In this document: positions 28,124 through 37,450 of the stretch, one piece after another
How the letters are laid out: every line of letters begins with the position of its first letter
Position numbering within the stretch: the stretch's first letter is position 1
Assembly (NCBI GenBank): GCA_018646675.1
Contig: JABGUH010000044.1
Span: 1-64,000 of the forward strand
DNA: 64,000 nucleotides
Direction of reading: 5' to 3'
From: Bdellovibrionales bacterium
GTDB taxonomy: Bacteria > Bdellovibrionota > Bacteriovoracia > Bacteriovoracales > Bacteriovoracaceae
Translations under genes and position numbers: made by a program
The notes under the pieces: model-generated
The model's input: the letters and a program-made list of their open reading frames with translations, nothing else
Databases searched by the model: none
Told to the model about the DNA's origin: nothing

Positions 28124-28438
28124 TTAAGTGAGCTCTTTGCTAAAACGGGAGAAAAATGGCATTTGCCAGTAGTTACCCATAATTGCGTGGTAGATTCCCA
28201 TAATGCTAAAAACAAAGCATGTGATGGCCGAGATAATGAAAGCAAGATGGCCAGCAAACGGTATAACTAATAGACCGAGGGCAATTACTTCCCAAATCCA
28301 TAGGATCAACCCCTGACGGGCGTGAAAGAGTGTAAATTCATTACGACCACCAATGATAAAAGGGATCAAACAGAGAATCCCCATATAACTGACAGCTGCG
28401 AGAAGTGTACCACCATTACTACTTTTATCTGCATTCAT
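28124..28438 (-). CDS. MamF/MmsF-like membrane protein (DUF4870 family)
   Basis: The protein has 104 residues and three membrane helices. The segment SYMGILCLIPFI, then FTLFHARQGLILWIWE, and the final WQMPFF match magnetosome proteins MamF and MmsF, as I recall them, over nearly the whole length. In Magnetospirillum MmsF controls magnetite crystal size and shape at the magnetosome membrane. The wider DUF4870 family occurs in non-magnetic bacteria too, so the neighbouring Mms6-like gene matters for the call. It follows that gene in the same operon and ends at a clear terminator. Confidence 0.75.
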   Translation of the reverse strand: MNADKSSNGGTLLAAVSYMGILCLIPFIIGGRNEFTLFHARQGLILWIWEVIALGLLVIPFAGHLAFIISAITCFVFSIMGIYHAIMGNYWQMPFFSRFSKELT

Positions 28439-28502
28439 ACCTAAATATCCTCATCGTTAACTAAAATTAACTTCAACCAAGCAACAACTGGTTATCACCT
28501 AA

Positions 28503-28898
28503 CTATGCAGCTCTACCTGTCTTGTGATGATTTTTCCAGTAGTAATATCCTCCAGCGGCCAATAAGCCGACGACGATTACTGGTCCCCAGCTACCCAAAC
28601 CTAAACCTAGCCCTGCAGTTTTTGCTGCAACAACGTGGTGATGGGGAGCTGCTGCAACCGCTGCAGGGGCCGCGACCACTGCTTTGGGAACTGCTACTGC
28701 CGCTTTAGGCACTGCTGCCACTGCTGCTTTGGGAGCTGCTACTGCTGCCTTGGGGGCCGCTGCTGCTGCTTTGGGAGCTGCTACTGCTGCCTTGGGAGCC
28801 GCTGGTGCCGCTGGTGCTGCTGGTGCTAACTGCTCAGCTTCAATAAGTCGTCCGCCTGGGCCCTTAATTAACTCAATCTCTCTTACTCCTGCAACCAT
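28503..28898 (-). CDS. Mms6/MamD-like protein with Ala-Pro-Lys repeats
   Basis: The protein has 131 residues. Residues 96-106 read GLGLGLGSWGP, the LG-repeat plus GxWGP signature of Mms6, MamG and MamD, followed by one membrane helix (VIVVGLLAAGG) and YYYWK. The middle (about 25-85) is a low-complexity run of APKAAVA-type repeats with a short His cluster before the LG motif. In Mms6 the tail after the helix is acidic and binds iron; here it is only KNHHKTGRAA and is basic. It is probably a membrane protein of a magnetosome-like organelle with an altered surface tail. Confidence 0.75.
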   Translation of the reverse strand: MVAGVREIELIKGPGGRLIEAEQLAPAAPAAPAAPKAAVAAPKAAAAAPKAAVAAPKAAVAAVPKAAVAVPKAVVAAPAAVAAAPHHHVVAAKTAGLGLGLGSWGPVIVVGLLAAGGYYYWKNHHKTGRAA

Positions 28899-29328
28899 CG
28901 CTCACGCTCCTTTTATATTATATTATTATAATTAATGCCCCAACTAATAAGCTATATATTTAAAATCAGTACTTCAATAATATTTCACAACAAAACTTCG
29001 TCGGTAAACAAGTTATTCAACTTGAAGACTACCTTGAAGAAATGTTACCTAGGATCAACTGTTCTTCAGCTACTGTTTAGTATATTTATCTATCATCAAA
29101 AGTCATTAAAAATACACTCTTGATCTAAATAATCTAGAGCTATGAGCTTACAATCAGACCACCCATTGCGCAATGCGCAGGAGGGTAGTGGAGTGGCTTT
29201 GTCGGTTATCTGCCTAATTTTATTCATTTTATCCATCTGATTGCTGGACTTCACCTCCTAAATGCATAAGAATATTAGAGTAAAGTTTAATGATTTATTT
29301 TCTACCGTAGTGAGGGCCACTTCACTAC
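28899..29328. other. Divergent AT-rich regulatory gap
   Basis: This gap of about 430 bases separates the minus-strand Mms6/MamF pair from the long plus-strand operon. It is very AT-rich and contains the palindrome ATTGCGCAAT near 29165-29174. One tiny membrane-peptide ORF is listed separately. No TGAGA-N5-TCTCA palindrome was seen here. Confidence 0.4.
29142..29240 (+). CDS. Possible 32-aa membrane peptide
   Basis: An ATG ORF of 32 codons has a polar N-terminus and one hydrophobic helix (GVALSVICLILFILSI). Its ribosome binding site is poor. Tiny one-helix proteins are common in magnetosome clusters, which is the only support besides the frame. Confidence 0.25.
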   Translation: MSLQSDHPLRNAQEGSGVALSVICLILFILSI

Positions 29329-31236
29329 TTGCGAGATAGAAGTTTATTTTGGTTCGTCGTAACTATTGGGGATTTGGTTTCAGTGGATCTAAGTGTTGAT
29401 AATGTAGGGCCTAGATTTACTCAAATTTTTGGGGATGATCGGTTGATCGAGTTAGAGACAACGACAGCGACTAGTGAGGAGTTATCAACATTAATTGTTG
29501 ATGACATCGTATCGCTAAATCAAGGACGTCACTTGATTGAACACCAGCAACTTGAGTTAGTCGCTGCTGATATTGATAAGTTGATTGCTGGCAATGTGGT
29601 GAAAATTTTCACGTTGGTGCTGGTTGACCAGTATGCGGCAGATCATATCTCTTTGCAAAAACACTATACCGTGGGAGATCGCTCCTTGAGGAGTATTCAC
29701 CACGTTCCCCGCATGAGCTCCCACGATCTTCCTGGTAACTATCGTTTGGAGTTAAGAGTTTTAATGACTGCCAGCTTTGCCAACCTTGATTCCAAACATC
29801 AAAAGGGGATCATTGCTAGTTTTAGGTTAGAGTGGTTCGATTTTGAGCGGGATATGGTCGACGCAGGCAGAACTGCTCCTTTGGCAAGAGGGCCTGATCT
29901 TCCTGAAGTTCTTAGGAAGGGTGGTTCAACCGTTGAAGAGATAGGAGAGAGTGGGCGCTCGTTGGCCAACTACTTTTCTGGTGGTAAATCTTTTTTTATC
30001 GCTAGCTATCAAGACTCAAGGGAGCTAATTGCTCAGTTTGTTCTGGTGGCAAAACAGCTAGATAAAAAGTCCGTTCTGTGGACATTTACTGATGGTTTGC
30101 AGGTTTTAGGAGATGATCAACGGGGAGCTCGTTACTATTATGATGACGATGTTCTTACACGGACTAAAATTGCACCACTAGATCTCTTCTCCTATATTAA
30201 AAGTGAGGGGAAGCGTGACACCATCTATCTATTGGAAGACTTTCACTACTATCTGACAAAAGAGAGTATGCACTCATCTGAATTTGTAGAGTTGATCTCC
30301 ATGATAAAGTCTATGAACTCTAGGTTGCAGGAGGATGGTAGTTTTATCGTTGTATTGTCGCCGACGACTAATCTGCCACCTGAAATAGCTCCGATCTTTG
30401 AAGTTATTCGTCACCATCTAGGGAAGAGTGAGCTGCTCTACCTTGAGAAGTATGGGACAGATCTAACTAAATTAGTGAAAGAGGGTAAGTTAAAGCCAGT
30501 CGTAGGACGAAACGAAGAGATTATTCAATGTCTAAAAGTTCTCTCTAAAATGGAGACGAATAATCCTCTACTGGTAGGGGCCGCAGGTGTTGGAAAGACC
30601 GCAGTGGTTGAAGGGCTGGCACAGATGTTGGCCGCCGGTAATGGCCCCAAACGTTTCATTAATAAGAGAGTAATCTCTTTGAACCTCAACTCGCTTGTCT
30701 CTGAGACAAAATATCGAGGTGAGTTCGAACAGCGTTTAGAAGAGATTCTTGATGAGGTACGCAGCAATGCTGATCGCTTGATTATCTTTATTGATGAGAT
30801 TCATACCCTGCTTAATTTAGGAGCAACCGAGGGGGCCGCCGGAGCAGGAAATATTTTAAAGCCAGTATTGGCCCGGGGAGAGTTTCCCTGTATTGGTGCC
30901 ACAACGCCAGAGGAGTTTGATCAGTTTATCGCAACTGACCAGGCACTTTGTCGGCGTTTTCAACTAGTTACAGTAGATGAACCTTCCGCTAAACAGACAC
31001 TGGATATATTAAGGGGTATAAAAGGAGTATTTGAGGAGCACCATCAGGTAGTTATCAGCGATAAATCGCTAATAATATGTGTCGAGTTAGCCGAAAGAAA
31101 TTTGTTAGAACAATCTTTTCCCGGCAAAGCAATCAAGATGCTAGATAGCGCTTGTGCTGCAGCCGCTTTTGAAAGTTTAGATGAGGTTAAACCGAATTTT
31201 ATAAAACATGAATTTGAAAGAATGAGGGGGTATTAG
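29329..31236 (+). CDS. AAA+ protein: Ycf46-like region plus Clp D1-type ATPase
   Basis: The protein has 635 residues. Residues about 200-375 resemble the degenerate N-terminal ATPase half of Ycf46 proteins (YLLEDFHYYL; FIVVLSPTTNLPPEI). Residues 375-630 are a single Clp/HSP100 D1 module: KPVVGRNEEI, Walker A GAAGVGKTAV, pore-loop region KYRGEFEQR, Walker B IIFIDEIHTLL, sensor IGATTPEEF. The second Clp ATPase (D2) and ClpP-binding loop are absent. Start is uncertain: TTG at 29329 or GTG at 29383. It begins a long operon and its stop is one base from the first actin gene, so it may remodel that filament. Confidence 0.75.
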   Translation: MRDRSLFWFVVTIGDLVSVDLSVDNVGPRFTQIFGDDRLIELETTTATSEELSTLIVDDIVSLNQGRHLIEHQQLELVAADIDKLIAGNVVKIFTLVLVDQYAADHISLQKHYTVGDRSLRSIHHVPRMSSHDLPGNYRLELRVLMTASFANLDSKHQKGIIASFRLEWFDFERDMVDAGRTAPLARGPDLPEVLRKGGSTVEEIGESGRSLANYFSGGKSFFIASYQDSRELIAQFVLVAKQLDKKSVLWTFTDGLQVLGDDQRGARYYYDDDVLTRTKIAPLDLFSYIKSEGKRDTIYLLEDFHYYLTKESMHSSEFVELISMIKSMNSRLQEDGSFIVVLSPTTNLPPEIAPIFEVIRHHLGKSELLYLEKYGTDLTKLVKEGKLKPVVGRNEEIIQCLKVLSKMETNNPLLVGAAGVGKTAVVEGLAQMLAAGNGPKRFINKRVISLNLNSLVSETKYRGEFEQRLEEILDEVRSNADRLIIFIDEIHTLLNLGATEGAAGAGNILKPVLARGEFPCIGATTPEEFDQFIATDQALCRRFQLVTVDEPSAKQTLDILRGIKGVFEEHHQVVISDKSLIICVELAERNLLEQSFPGKAIKMLDSACAAAAFESLDEVKPNFIKHEFERMRGY

Positions 31237-31237
31237 A

Positions 31238-32581
31238 ATGGCAGATCTATCTAAGTATACGGCGATTGGTGGTGAACTAGGAACATCAACATCTAAGTAT
31301 TGTTGTGATGACTCAATGGTCATCTTCTCATCAGTTACTGGTGATGCACTTACTAGTGCAATGGAAGAGAGTTGGAGATTAATGAATCGCTCCAATGACA
31401 ATCGTTGGATTAAAAACTTGGCAATCTATGATGATCGTCGCAAGAGTTGGCGCTACGTTGGAGCGATGACTAGATGTTCAGAGAAGACAAACTGGTTTAC
31501 TCGCAAGGGATTGATTCAAAACTATGATGATGCCTATCTATCAATTAAAGCGGGACTCTTTCTGCTTAATAATGATCGGATAGAGCGAAAACTCGCCCCT
31601 CTTGGCAAGGTCGGATTGGGATTTGGTATTACAGTTCGCCACGGTGAGAATGTTATTGATAAATTCTTTGCCTATTTGAAAGAGAACTTACAAAAAGATG
31701 GTGATCGAAAGATTATCAAGGTCAAGGCAAAAAATGTTGCTACTAATGAGACCCAAGAAGTTGACATTGAGCTGGATTTCGCAGTTATGCAGTATCAGGC
31801 TTACGGTGCCTATATGGCGATTCTCTTTAGTAAGTATAAGATGCAGGTTTACAATACCTACGTTATCGATATTGGACACGGTACTTGGATTAAGCTGCCA
31901 ATCGTAGAAAATGAGGCAGATATTAACCTGTCTGACTCGACTGCAGAAGGTATCTTCACGATCACCAAAAATATTTCTAAGGTTATCTTCGAAACATCGG
32001 GACAGAAATTTAAGATTCCTGAGCAACGGATCATGGAGAAGTTGCCATTGAAAAATTATGAATTAGAAGTTCCGGGGGCAGGGGTCTACGACTTTGGTGA
32101 GTTACTCAAACATGAGGCGACTCAGATGGCCCAATATATTGTCGAGCATGTTACTAATGACTTTGCAGCTCTCTCTCAGAAAGGTCACTCGATTGATTAC
32201 TATACGGTAATTGGTGGTGGTGCCCATCTGCTCTTTGATACAATTAAGGAAGAGATTGGAAATTATTTTGAGTGGCCGAAAGAGATTCGTGATGACAAGG
32301 TTATCCATCCATCCTCCTTGGGATTAGACCCACGTTATATCAACTGCGTTGGTTTTATGTTGTTGGCCCGTGATCAGATTGCCATGGAACATGATGCTGA
32401 TGTTGATCCTAACTTTGATCTAAAGCGAATTATTACTGACATTACTGATACCACTGGAACTAGTAAGAAGGGAGACGTTGGCAAGGTTCAGAATTTTGCT
32501 GAGAAAAAAGAGGACAAGAAAGAGGATAAGAAAAAAGAGGGTGGAGGAGATAAAGATAAAAAAGAAGGAGGGGCTGCCTAG
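31238..32581 (+). CDS. Actin-like ATPase 1
   Basis: The protein has 447 residues with the actin/ParM nucleotide-binding pattern: phosphate-1 GGELGTSTSKYCC, phosphate-2 YVIDIGHGTWIKL and adenosine motif VIGGGAHLLFDTI. It is clearly a paralogue of the actin part of 44882-46936 (GVEIGTSSSKFCC, YIIDIGHDTWMKL, IVGGGSHLLFETL). The C-terminal 45 residues are a Lys/Glu-rich disordered tail. It probably forms filaments like MamK or ParM but belongs to neither obviously. It is translationally linked to the AAA+ gene. Confidence 0.8.
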   Translation: MADLSKYTAIGGELGTSTSKYCCDDSMVIFSSVTGDALTSAMEESWRLMNRSNDNRWIKNLAIYDDRRKSWRYVGAMTRCSEKTNWFTRKGLIQNYDDAYLSIKAGLFLLNNDRIERKLAPLGKVGLGFGITVRHGENVIDKFFAYLKENLQKDGDRKIIKVKAKNVATNETQEVDIELDFAVMQYQAYGAYMAILFSKYKMQVYNTYVIDIGHGTWIKLPIVENEADINLSDSTAEGIFTITKNISKVIFETSGQKFKIPEQRIMEKLPLKNYELEVPGAGVYDFGELLKHEATQMAQYIVEHVTNDFAALSQKGHSIDYYTVIGGGAHLLFDTIKEEIGNYFEWPKEIRDDKVIHPSSLGLDPRYINCVGFMLLARDQIAMEHDADVDPNFDLKRIITDITDTTGTSKKGDVGKVQNFAEKKEDKKEDKKKEGGGDKDKKEGGAA

Positions 32582-32640
32582 GTGCCTCGTCTTTAAATAG
32601 AAGATAGCAACTAGGGGTAACATATTTAGGAGATGAGATA

Positions 32641-33168
32641 ATGGATAGATCATACTTAGTTTTAGATCCGGAGTTAAAAGAGTTGGTCAAGGACTTCTCT
32701 TTAAGCTATTCATCTGGTTCCAAAGATGGATTAAAGATGGTGTTGCGAAACTATATGAAGCTGCATGAAAAGTGTCGTAGTAGAGGCGATGACACCATAG
32801 TTGTATTTGAGGATCTGATCGGTAAATTTACTTCGGGAACTCTATATAAGAGTACTAAAGATAAGATCAGCCATCTTGATGCACTGTTAGCTTCCGGTAG
32901 AAAAATTCACGCTAAAAAAGGTGCTGCACTTAGCAGTGGTGATGCTCATGACACTGAGATTCTTGAAGCGATCAATGAGGTCAAGGGCTTAGTTGAGGCG
33001 TTGAAAGCCAGTGGCGTTGCCATGGGTGGAGCCGGAGGTAGATTACGTAACTTTAATCCGACCGGTGCACCAGAACTAGTTAAACTCAATAAGAGTATGA
33101 AACCGAAAGAGCGGAAGAACTATCGGGATCTAAGAACTAAAAAAGCTCAAAAGAAGGTTAAATTTTAA
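32641..33168 (+). CDS. Hypothetical protein with conserved basic C-terminal tail
   Basis: This 175-residue soluble protein lies between two actin genes; its stop overlaps the next ATG (TAATG). Residues about 1-85 are helical and mixed charge, with a helix (ILEAINEVKGLVEAL) near 109-125 followed by a Gly-rich hinge. The last 34 residues contain GAPELVKL, KPKERKNYRDLR and QKKVKF. The same tail ends the MotA-like protein at 41220-42245. No family is recognised. The tail suggests a shared binding partner; it could be a filament adaptor. Confidence 0.65.
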   Translation: MDRSYLVLDPELKELVKDFSLSYSSGSKDGLKMVLRNYMKLHEKCRSRGDDTIVVFEDLIGKFTSGTLYKSTKDKISHLDALLASGRKIHAKKGAALSSGDAHDTEILEAINEVKGLVEALKASGVAMGGAGGRLRNFNPTGAPELVKLNKSMKPKERKNYRDLRTKKAQKKVKF

Positions 33169-34295
33169 TGAGTAGGCCGGATAAAAAGATTTTTGTGGAT
33201 GCGGGGGTCTTCTATACCAAGGTTTCGGCTTTAAAGCTTGAAGAGGGGGTTGGTTACCGTCCAAGCGGACGTAACTTTTTTCCCAGTATGGCCAATTCGG
33301 AATCTGATCCTCTCTCTCCCTTAACCTATCAGGTTGAGGGAGAGATGGTGGCAGTAGGTTATGACTCATCACAACTCACTCTTAGTTATGATGAAGCCAA
33401 AGCACACCCTTGGGGGTGGAGCATTGAAAATGGCAAGGCACTTTTGACCAAAATTCTTTTTGATTTTATGGATAAGGGTGACAAAAGTGCTGAGATTAAC
33501 TTCTTGTTTGAGGATGGGGATAAGCTAGCAGTTTTGAAAGAGGTAGTCGCCCAATTTGGCGCAGGAAAACATCCAGTCAATGCATTACGACAGAATGATA
33601 AATTGATGATTAAACGGGATGTAGATGTCACTTTCAATTTTCTTCCGGCCAGCAATGCTTTAATCGACTACTTGCGAACAATTGAAAAATCATTTCGCAA
33701 GGGAATGGTGGTGGATATCTCTCATCACAAACTGAGAATTTTTGTACTCTCTCCAGAAGAGGGAGTGGAACTTTATCATGAGAGTGAGTTGGGAGTGTGC
33801 TGCTACTATGAACGTATTTTACGCCTGCTTAAAGAGTATGAGTTAGAGAGAGTTAGTTATGGTTGGATGATTAAGCAGATCGAATGCGGAATGGAAGAGA
33901 TCGAGATTGAATCAGATGAGCTGGAAAGTGACCATCTGGATGAGCCTGACGATATTGAGTATATCAAGGCGATGAGCCTTAAATATTTAAAGCGGGATAG
34001 TATTTTAGTAGATAACAAAAAACAGCATTTTGATGTTGGTCCCCTGTTACAGAATATTCGTTGGGATCTCAACAAGGATATTAAGAACCTTGTCACGGAA
34101 AATTTAGTGGAGTATTGCACCAATAATGCAACATCGGTGGATATTTTAGCAATTGTTGGTGGTGGAGCAAACCTAAATGGTGAGATTCTAATGGACTCAC
34201 TAGAACAGGAGGAGATGGTGGTCAGTATTTTAACAATTGACCGTCACCCATTCTATACTTTAGTTGATAGTGCTGCACGAGAGAGTATGAAGTAG
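33168..34295 (+). CDS. Actin-like protein 2 (divergent)
   Basis: The protein has 375 residues. The actin-fold motifs are present but weak: phosphate-1 FVDAGVFYTKVSAL, phosphate-2 VVDISHHKLRIFVL and adenosine motif AIVGGGANLNGEI. The glycine and acidic residues usual in phosphate-2 (DxGxGT) are altered, so ATP hydrolysis may be slow or lost. The region near 240-265 is strongly acidic. It is coupled to the preceding gene and lies between other actins, which supports the fold call. It may be a regulatory or capping subunit. Confidence 0.65.
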   Translation: MSRPDKKIFVDAGVFYTKVSALKLEEGVGYRPSGRNFFPSMANSESDPLSPLTYQVEGEMVAVGYDSSQLTLSYDEAKAHPWGWSIENGKALLTKILFDFMDKGDKSAEINFLFEDGDKLAVLKEVVAQFGAGKHPVNALRQNDKLMIKRDVDVTFNFLPASNALIDYLRTIEKSFRKGMVVDISHHKLRIFVLSPEEGVELYHESELGVCCYYERILRLLKEYELERVSYGWMIKQIECGMEEIEIESDELESDHLDEPDDIEYIKAMSLKYLKRDSILVDNKKQHFDVGPLLQNIRWDLNKDIKNLVTENLVEYCTNNATSVDILAIVGGGANLNGEILMDSLEQEEMVVSILTIDRHPFYTLVDSAARESMK

Positions 34296-34346
34296 GTTGA
34301 ACCGATATAACGATGTGAAAGATATAAGGTTATAGGAGGTAATATT

Positions 34347-34847
34347 ATGACAACAGGGCCAAAGGTAGACTATAAGATGCTGGGGAACTTTTCCGTGGCA
34401 GATTTTGATCTACAGACTTACTACTCTGCTGGACGGGCCGCAGGATTGGTGGTCAAATCAGGGAAGGAATTCATTGACTTTAGTCGGCGAGTTACTGATT
34501 CAGTTATTAACACCTTATCTTTGGGTAGCCTCAAAGGAATCAATATTAAGAAAAGGGGCAAAGGGAAGGTACACGAAAAGTACTTTGTTGGTCGCAAAGC
34601 AGACCTGACTGAGCTGGAGTATCGTAAAGACTACTATACCAACATTGGTAAAGAGATAGTTGATCTTACTTTGAGTGATCATACCGTTGATGATTTAACT
34701 ATTATAGATACATCTAGATTCAACTACTCTTTTGATAAGATTGAAGTTAAAAGCTCTACCCCCAAGCCGGTAGAGAGTGCTCCTAAGAAACCTTCAAAAA
34801 ACGAGGAGACAAAGGAGTCTAAGAGTAGTGAGAGTAAAGAGAAGTAG
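34347..34847 (+). CDS. Hypothetical protein with charged tail
   Basis: This 166-residue protein in the actin operon has AGGAGG upstream. Residues 1-130 are mixed alpha/beta with basic patches (GINIKKRGKGKVHEKYF). The last 35 are a Lys/Ser/Glu/Pro-rich disordered tail like that of actin-like 1. There is no signal peptide or membrane helix, and I recognise no family. Its place between actin-like 2 and 3 suggests a filament-associated factor. Confidence 0.6.
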   Translation: MTTGPKVDYKMLGNFSVADFDLQTYYSAGRAAGLVVKSGKEFIDFSRRVTDSVINTLSLGSLKGINIKKRGKGKVHEKYFVGRKADLTELEYRKDYYTNIGKEIVDLTLSDHTVDDLTIIDTSRFNYSFDKIEVKSSTPKPVESAPKKPSKNEETKESKSSESKEK

Positions 34848-34898
34848 TTAACAATAATTTTATTCGATAACAACAGAAATACAGCTGGAGTGTGTGCA

Positions 34899-36164
34899 AT
34901 GATTGAAGATGATGACAACATTTTGGAAAGATTGATTGGCGGTATCAAAACAGCAACAAATCCCAAGAGTGAGGATCAACTGCTTGAGCGGGTAACTGAG
35001 CTACAAGCTTCCGAGAAGAAGGTCTCTTCACTAGAAAACCTGGATACTTCCTTAGAGCTACCATCTAGCTTAAGAAAGGAGCAACCAGACTCTGGGCCGT
35101 CCGCCAGTGAGGGGGCAGCAGGATCAATCGCCCCTAGCACTAAGACTGGTAAAGGGGAGAAAAAGCAGGCCCCGGTGGGAACGATGGTTGGCTTGGATGT
35201 TGGTACCAGTCGAATTGTTGGTATCTCTATTGACCGTAGTAGTGATCCGAAGTCACGTCGAGAGCTAAATGCCTACTTTACTGTGCCCTATTCTGACTTT
35301 GCCAAGCAGATGCTAGAGAAGAATAGAATGCACTTCTCTCAACTTGGAGATGAGTTGGCCATCTATGGCTTTGATGCCCAGACTTTTGCCAATATGTTTA
35401 ACGGTGAAATTTTGCGCCCAATGCAGACTGGTCTTTTACGTCCAGATGATGAGCGTTCTTTACCAATGGAGAAAAAGATTATCGAGGCGGTAATTGGCCG
35501 TGCAGGAACATTGGGGGAGCACTGCTGTTTTTCAATTCCTTCACCAATTGTTGGACAAGAGAGTAACCTTATTTTTCATGAACAAGTTTTAAAGAAGTAT
35601 CTACTGGGAATGGGATATAAGGCGAAAGGGATCACAGAGGGGACGGCGGTAGTTCTGTCAGAACTTGCTTCCAGTAACTATACCGGTATCGGGATTAGTA
35701 TGGGAGCAGGGATGTGTAATGTCTGTTTCTCCTTCCTATCAGTGCCAATCGTAGTTTTTGGAACTGATCGTGGTGGTGACTATATTGATGCAAGCGTTTC
35801 ACGTGTCGTTAAAGAGCCGATGAACAAGGTTCGGTTGATTAAGGAGCAGGAGCTCAATTTAGGTAAAGCTCCAACTAGCAATCTTGAGAATGCACTTCAT
35901 GTCTACCATGAGGAGTTGATCTCTAATCTGCTTAGTACTCTCTCAACTATTTTGGCCAACGCCAGTAACTTTCCTCAGATTAATGAGGACATTCCAGTGG
36001 TAATTTCAGGGGGAACCTCTGCACCTGCAGGATTTAAGAGCAAGTTTGAGAAGGTGTTAAAGAATTATCGCTTACCAGTGCAGATTGGGGATGTGCGAGT
36101 GGCCAATGATCCACATATGGCAGTTGCTAAAGGGGCATTGATCTACGCAACTAGTATGCGTTAA
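34899..36164 (+). CDS. Actin-like ATPase 3 (MamK/MreB-like)
   Basis: The protein has about 421 residues. The first 90 are a disordered, charged extension. The actin fold then begins with phosphate-1 GLDVGTSRIVGIS, phosphate-2 GIGISMGAGMCNV, connecting motif DRGGDYIDASV and adenosine motif VVISGGTSAPAGF. Of the four actins here it looks closest to MamK/MreB, including the GGDYID segment. MamK-type filaments align magnetosomes. I chose the ATG at 34899, eight bases after GGAG, over GTG at 34890. Mad28, the second actin of some magnetotactic deltaproteobacteria, is an alternative relative. Confidence 0.8.
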   Translation: MIEDDDNILERLIGGIKTATNPKSEDQLLERVTELQASEKKVSSLENLDTSLELPSSLRKEQPDSGPSASEGAAGSIAPSTKTGKGEKKQAPVGTMVGLDVGTSRIVGISIDRSSDPKSRRELNAYFTVPYSDFAKQMLEKNRMHFSQLGDELAIYGFDAQTFANMFNGEILRPMQTGLLRPDDERSLPMEKKIIEAVIGRAGTLGEHCCFSIPSPIVGQESNLIFHEQVLKKYLLGMGYKAKGITEGTAVVLSELASSNYTGIGISMGAGMCNVCFSFLSVPIVVFGTDRGGDYIDASVSRVVKEPMNKVRLIKEQELNLGKAPTSNLENALHVYHEELISNLLSTLSTILANASNFPQINEDIPVVISGGTSAPAGFKSKFEKVLKNYRLPVQIGDVRVANDPHMAVAKGALIYATSMR

Positions 36165-36199
36165 GTAAGTGTGGCGGCCACCGGCCAGGGAGTGAGCGT

Positions 36200-37381
36200 T
36201 TGAGTTCAATTTCTGATTCTGATCGTAGGAGTAATACCCGGCTTGACTTTGTTAAGGTCGAGCTGGAGTACCAAGGTGAACGTTACAAGGTGCTCAACAT
36301 CTCTAGTAACGGAATCTTGATCTACTGTCAGGGGGGGGTACCTGATCACCTGGCCAATATGGGGCGTACCGAGAAATTTGAATTTGTGCTAGTTGACCCT
36401 GAGCGGGGTAGCCGAATGGATTTTGAGGGTACCCTGATTCGTTGTATGGGAGAAGAGGGCCGCCGGCCAGATCGGGCGGCAATTACCTTTATTCCCATTA
36501 CTGTAAAAAAAAAAAGTGTTAGTGAATTAGTGACTGTTGCGGTTGCTGGTGGCAAAGGGGGAGTGGGAAAGAGTATCTTTTCTGTTAATCTCTCCTGTAT
36601 TTTAGCAAAGCTAGGAAAAGAAGTGGCCCTAATTGATGCAGATTTTGGTAGTGCTGACTGTCATACATTGCTGGGGATCACCCGTTTGCCTAAAGATATA
36701 CGTGACTATTTTCGTCAACCAGAATCGAAGCGGGACCTGCGTAGCGAGTTAATTGAGACCAAATTTTCTCACTTGAAGTTAATCAGTGGGGGAAACAATA
36801 AGATTGATCGACCAAGTATCTACTCTAACTCCTTGGTTGATCAGATTGATAAGCTAGGAGCTGATTTTTGCATTGTTGATCTAGGGGCCGGAGTTGAGGA
36901 TCACTCATTAACACTATACCATCACGCTCAGATAAAGGTGATCGTTTTGACTCCTCAGTTTACATCGTTGCAGAATGCTTACTCTTTTGTAAAATCTGCC
37001 GTCTACCGTGCCTTAAGATCAAGTGATAAAATTAAGGATATATTATTAAAGGTCGATGGTAACTTTGCTAAGTTATATCAGGTAGTCAGAGAGCTACCTG
37101 ACAGTGATAGTTTAAAAGTGGAGTTTTATAATATTTTGAAGGGATATAAGTTTAAAATTATTGGTAATATGGTGAATACTCCTAAAGAGTTGGGGTTTAT
37201 CAACATATTAATCAAGCTGGTAAAAGAGTATCTGGATGTAGAGTGCTCTATTTTAGGAGTCCTAGAGAGTGATAAGGATATAGATCAATCAGTGAATAAA
37301 TTAACCCCTTTTACTGAACTATATCCCACCTCTGTCAACAGTCAGAAGATGGGTACAATTGCGCAGAATTTGATCAGCTAA
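36200..37381 (+). CDS. PilZ-ParA/MinD fusion ATPase
   Basis: The 393-residue protein starts at TTG with GGAG seven bases upstream. Residues 1-105 are a PilZ domain with both cyclic di-GMP motifs: RSNTR near the start and NISSNG downstream. Residues 110-393 are a ParA/MinD/FlhG ATPase with deviant Walker A GGKGGVGKSIFS and IDADFGSADC. Such ATPases position cargo or cell structures by membrane or DNA gradients. The fusion implies second-messenger control of positioning. It is in the actin operon, so the cargo may be the organelle. The cyclase at 23756 could supply the signal. Confidence 0.85.
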   Translation: MSSISDSDRRSNTRLDFVKVELEYQGERYKVLNISSNGILIYCQGGVPDHLANMGRTEKFEFVLVDPERGSRMDFEGTLIRCMGEEGRRPDRAAITFIPITVKKKSVSELVTVAVAGGKGGVGKSIFSVNLSCILAKLGKEVALIDADFGSADCHTLLGITRLPKDIRDYFRQPESKRDLRSELIETKFSHLKLISGGNNKIDRPSIYSNSLVDQIDKLGADFCIVDLGAGVEDHSLTLYHHAQIKVIVLTPQFTSLQNAYSFVKSAVYRALRSSDKIKDILLKVDGNFAKLYQVVRELPDSDSLKVEFYNILKGYKFKIIGNMVNTPKELGFINILIKLVKEYLDVECSILGVLESDKDIDQSVNKLTPFTELYPTSVNSQKMGTIAQNLIS

Positions 37382-37450
37382 CTTTAGTTAGTAAGTTAAT
37401 AGTTAATATGAGGCAATAGACTTAAATATTTGAGTTTTGGAGGAGTCAAG

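Noticed and set aside
28505-28935. Plus-strand frames rich in Cys, Arg or Ala/Thr across this stretch
   Set aside because: They are complements of the APK repeats of the minus-strand Mms6-like gene and have no ribosome binding sites.
28935-29123. 62-codon plus-strand frame in the divergent gap
   Set aside because: It is AT-rich with no ribosome binding site, and starts in the probable promoter of the minus-strand pair.
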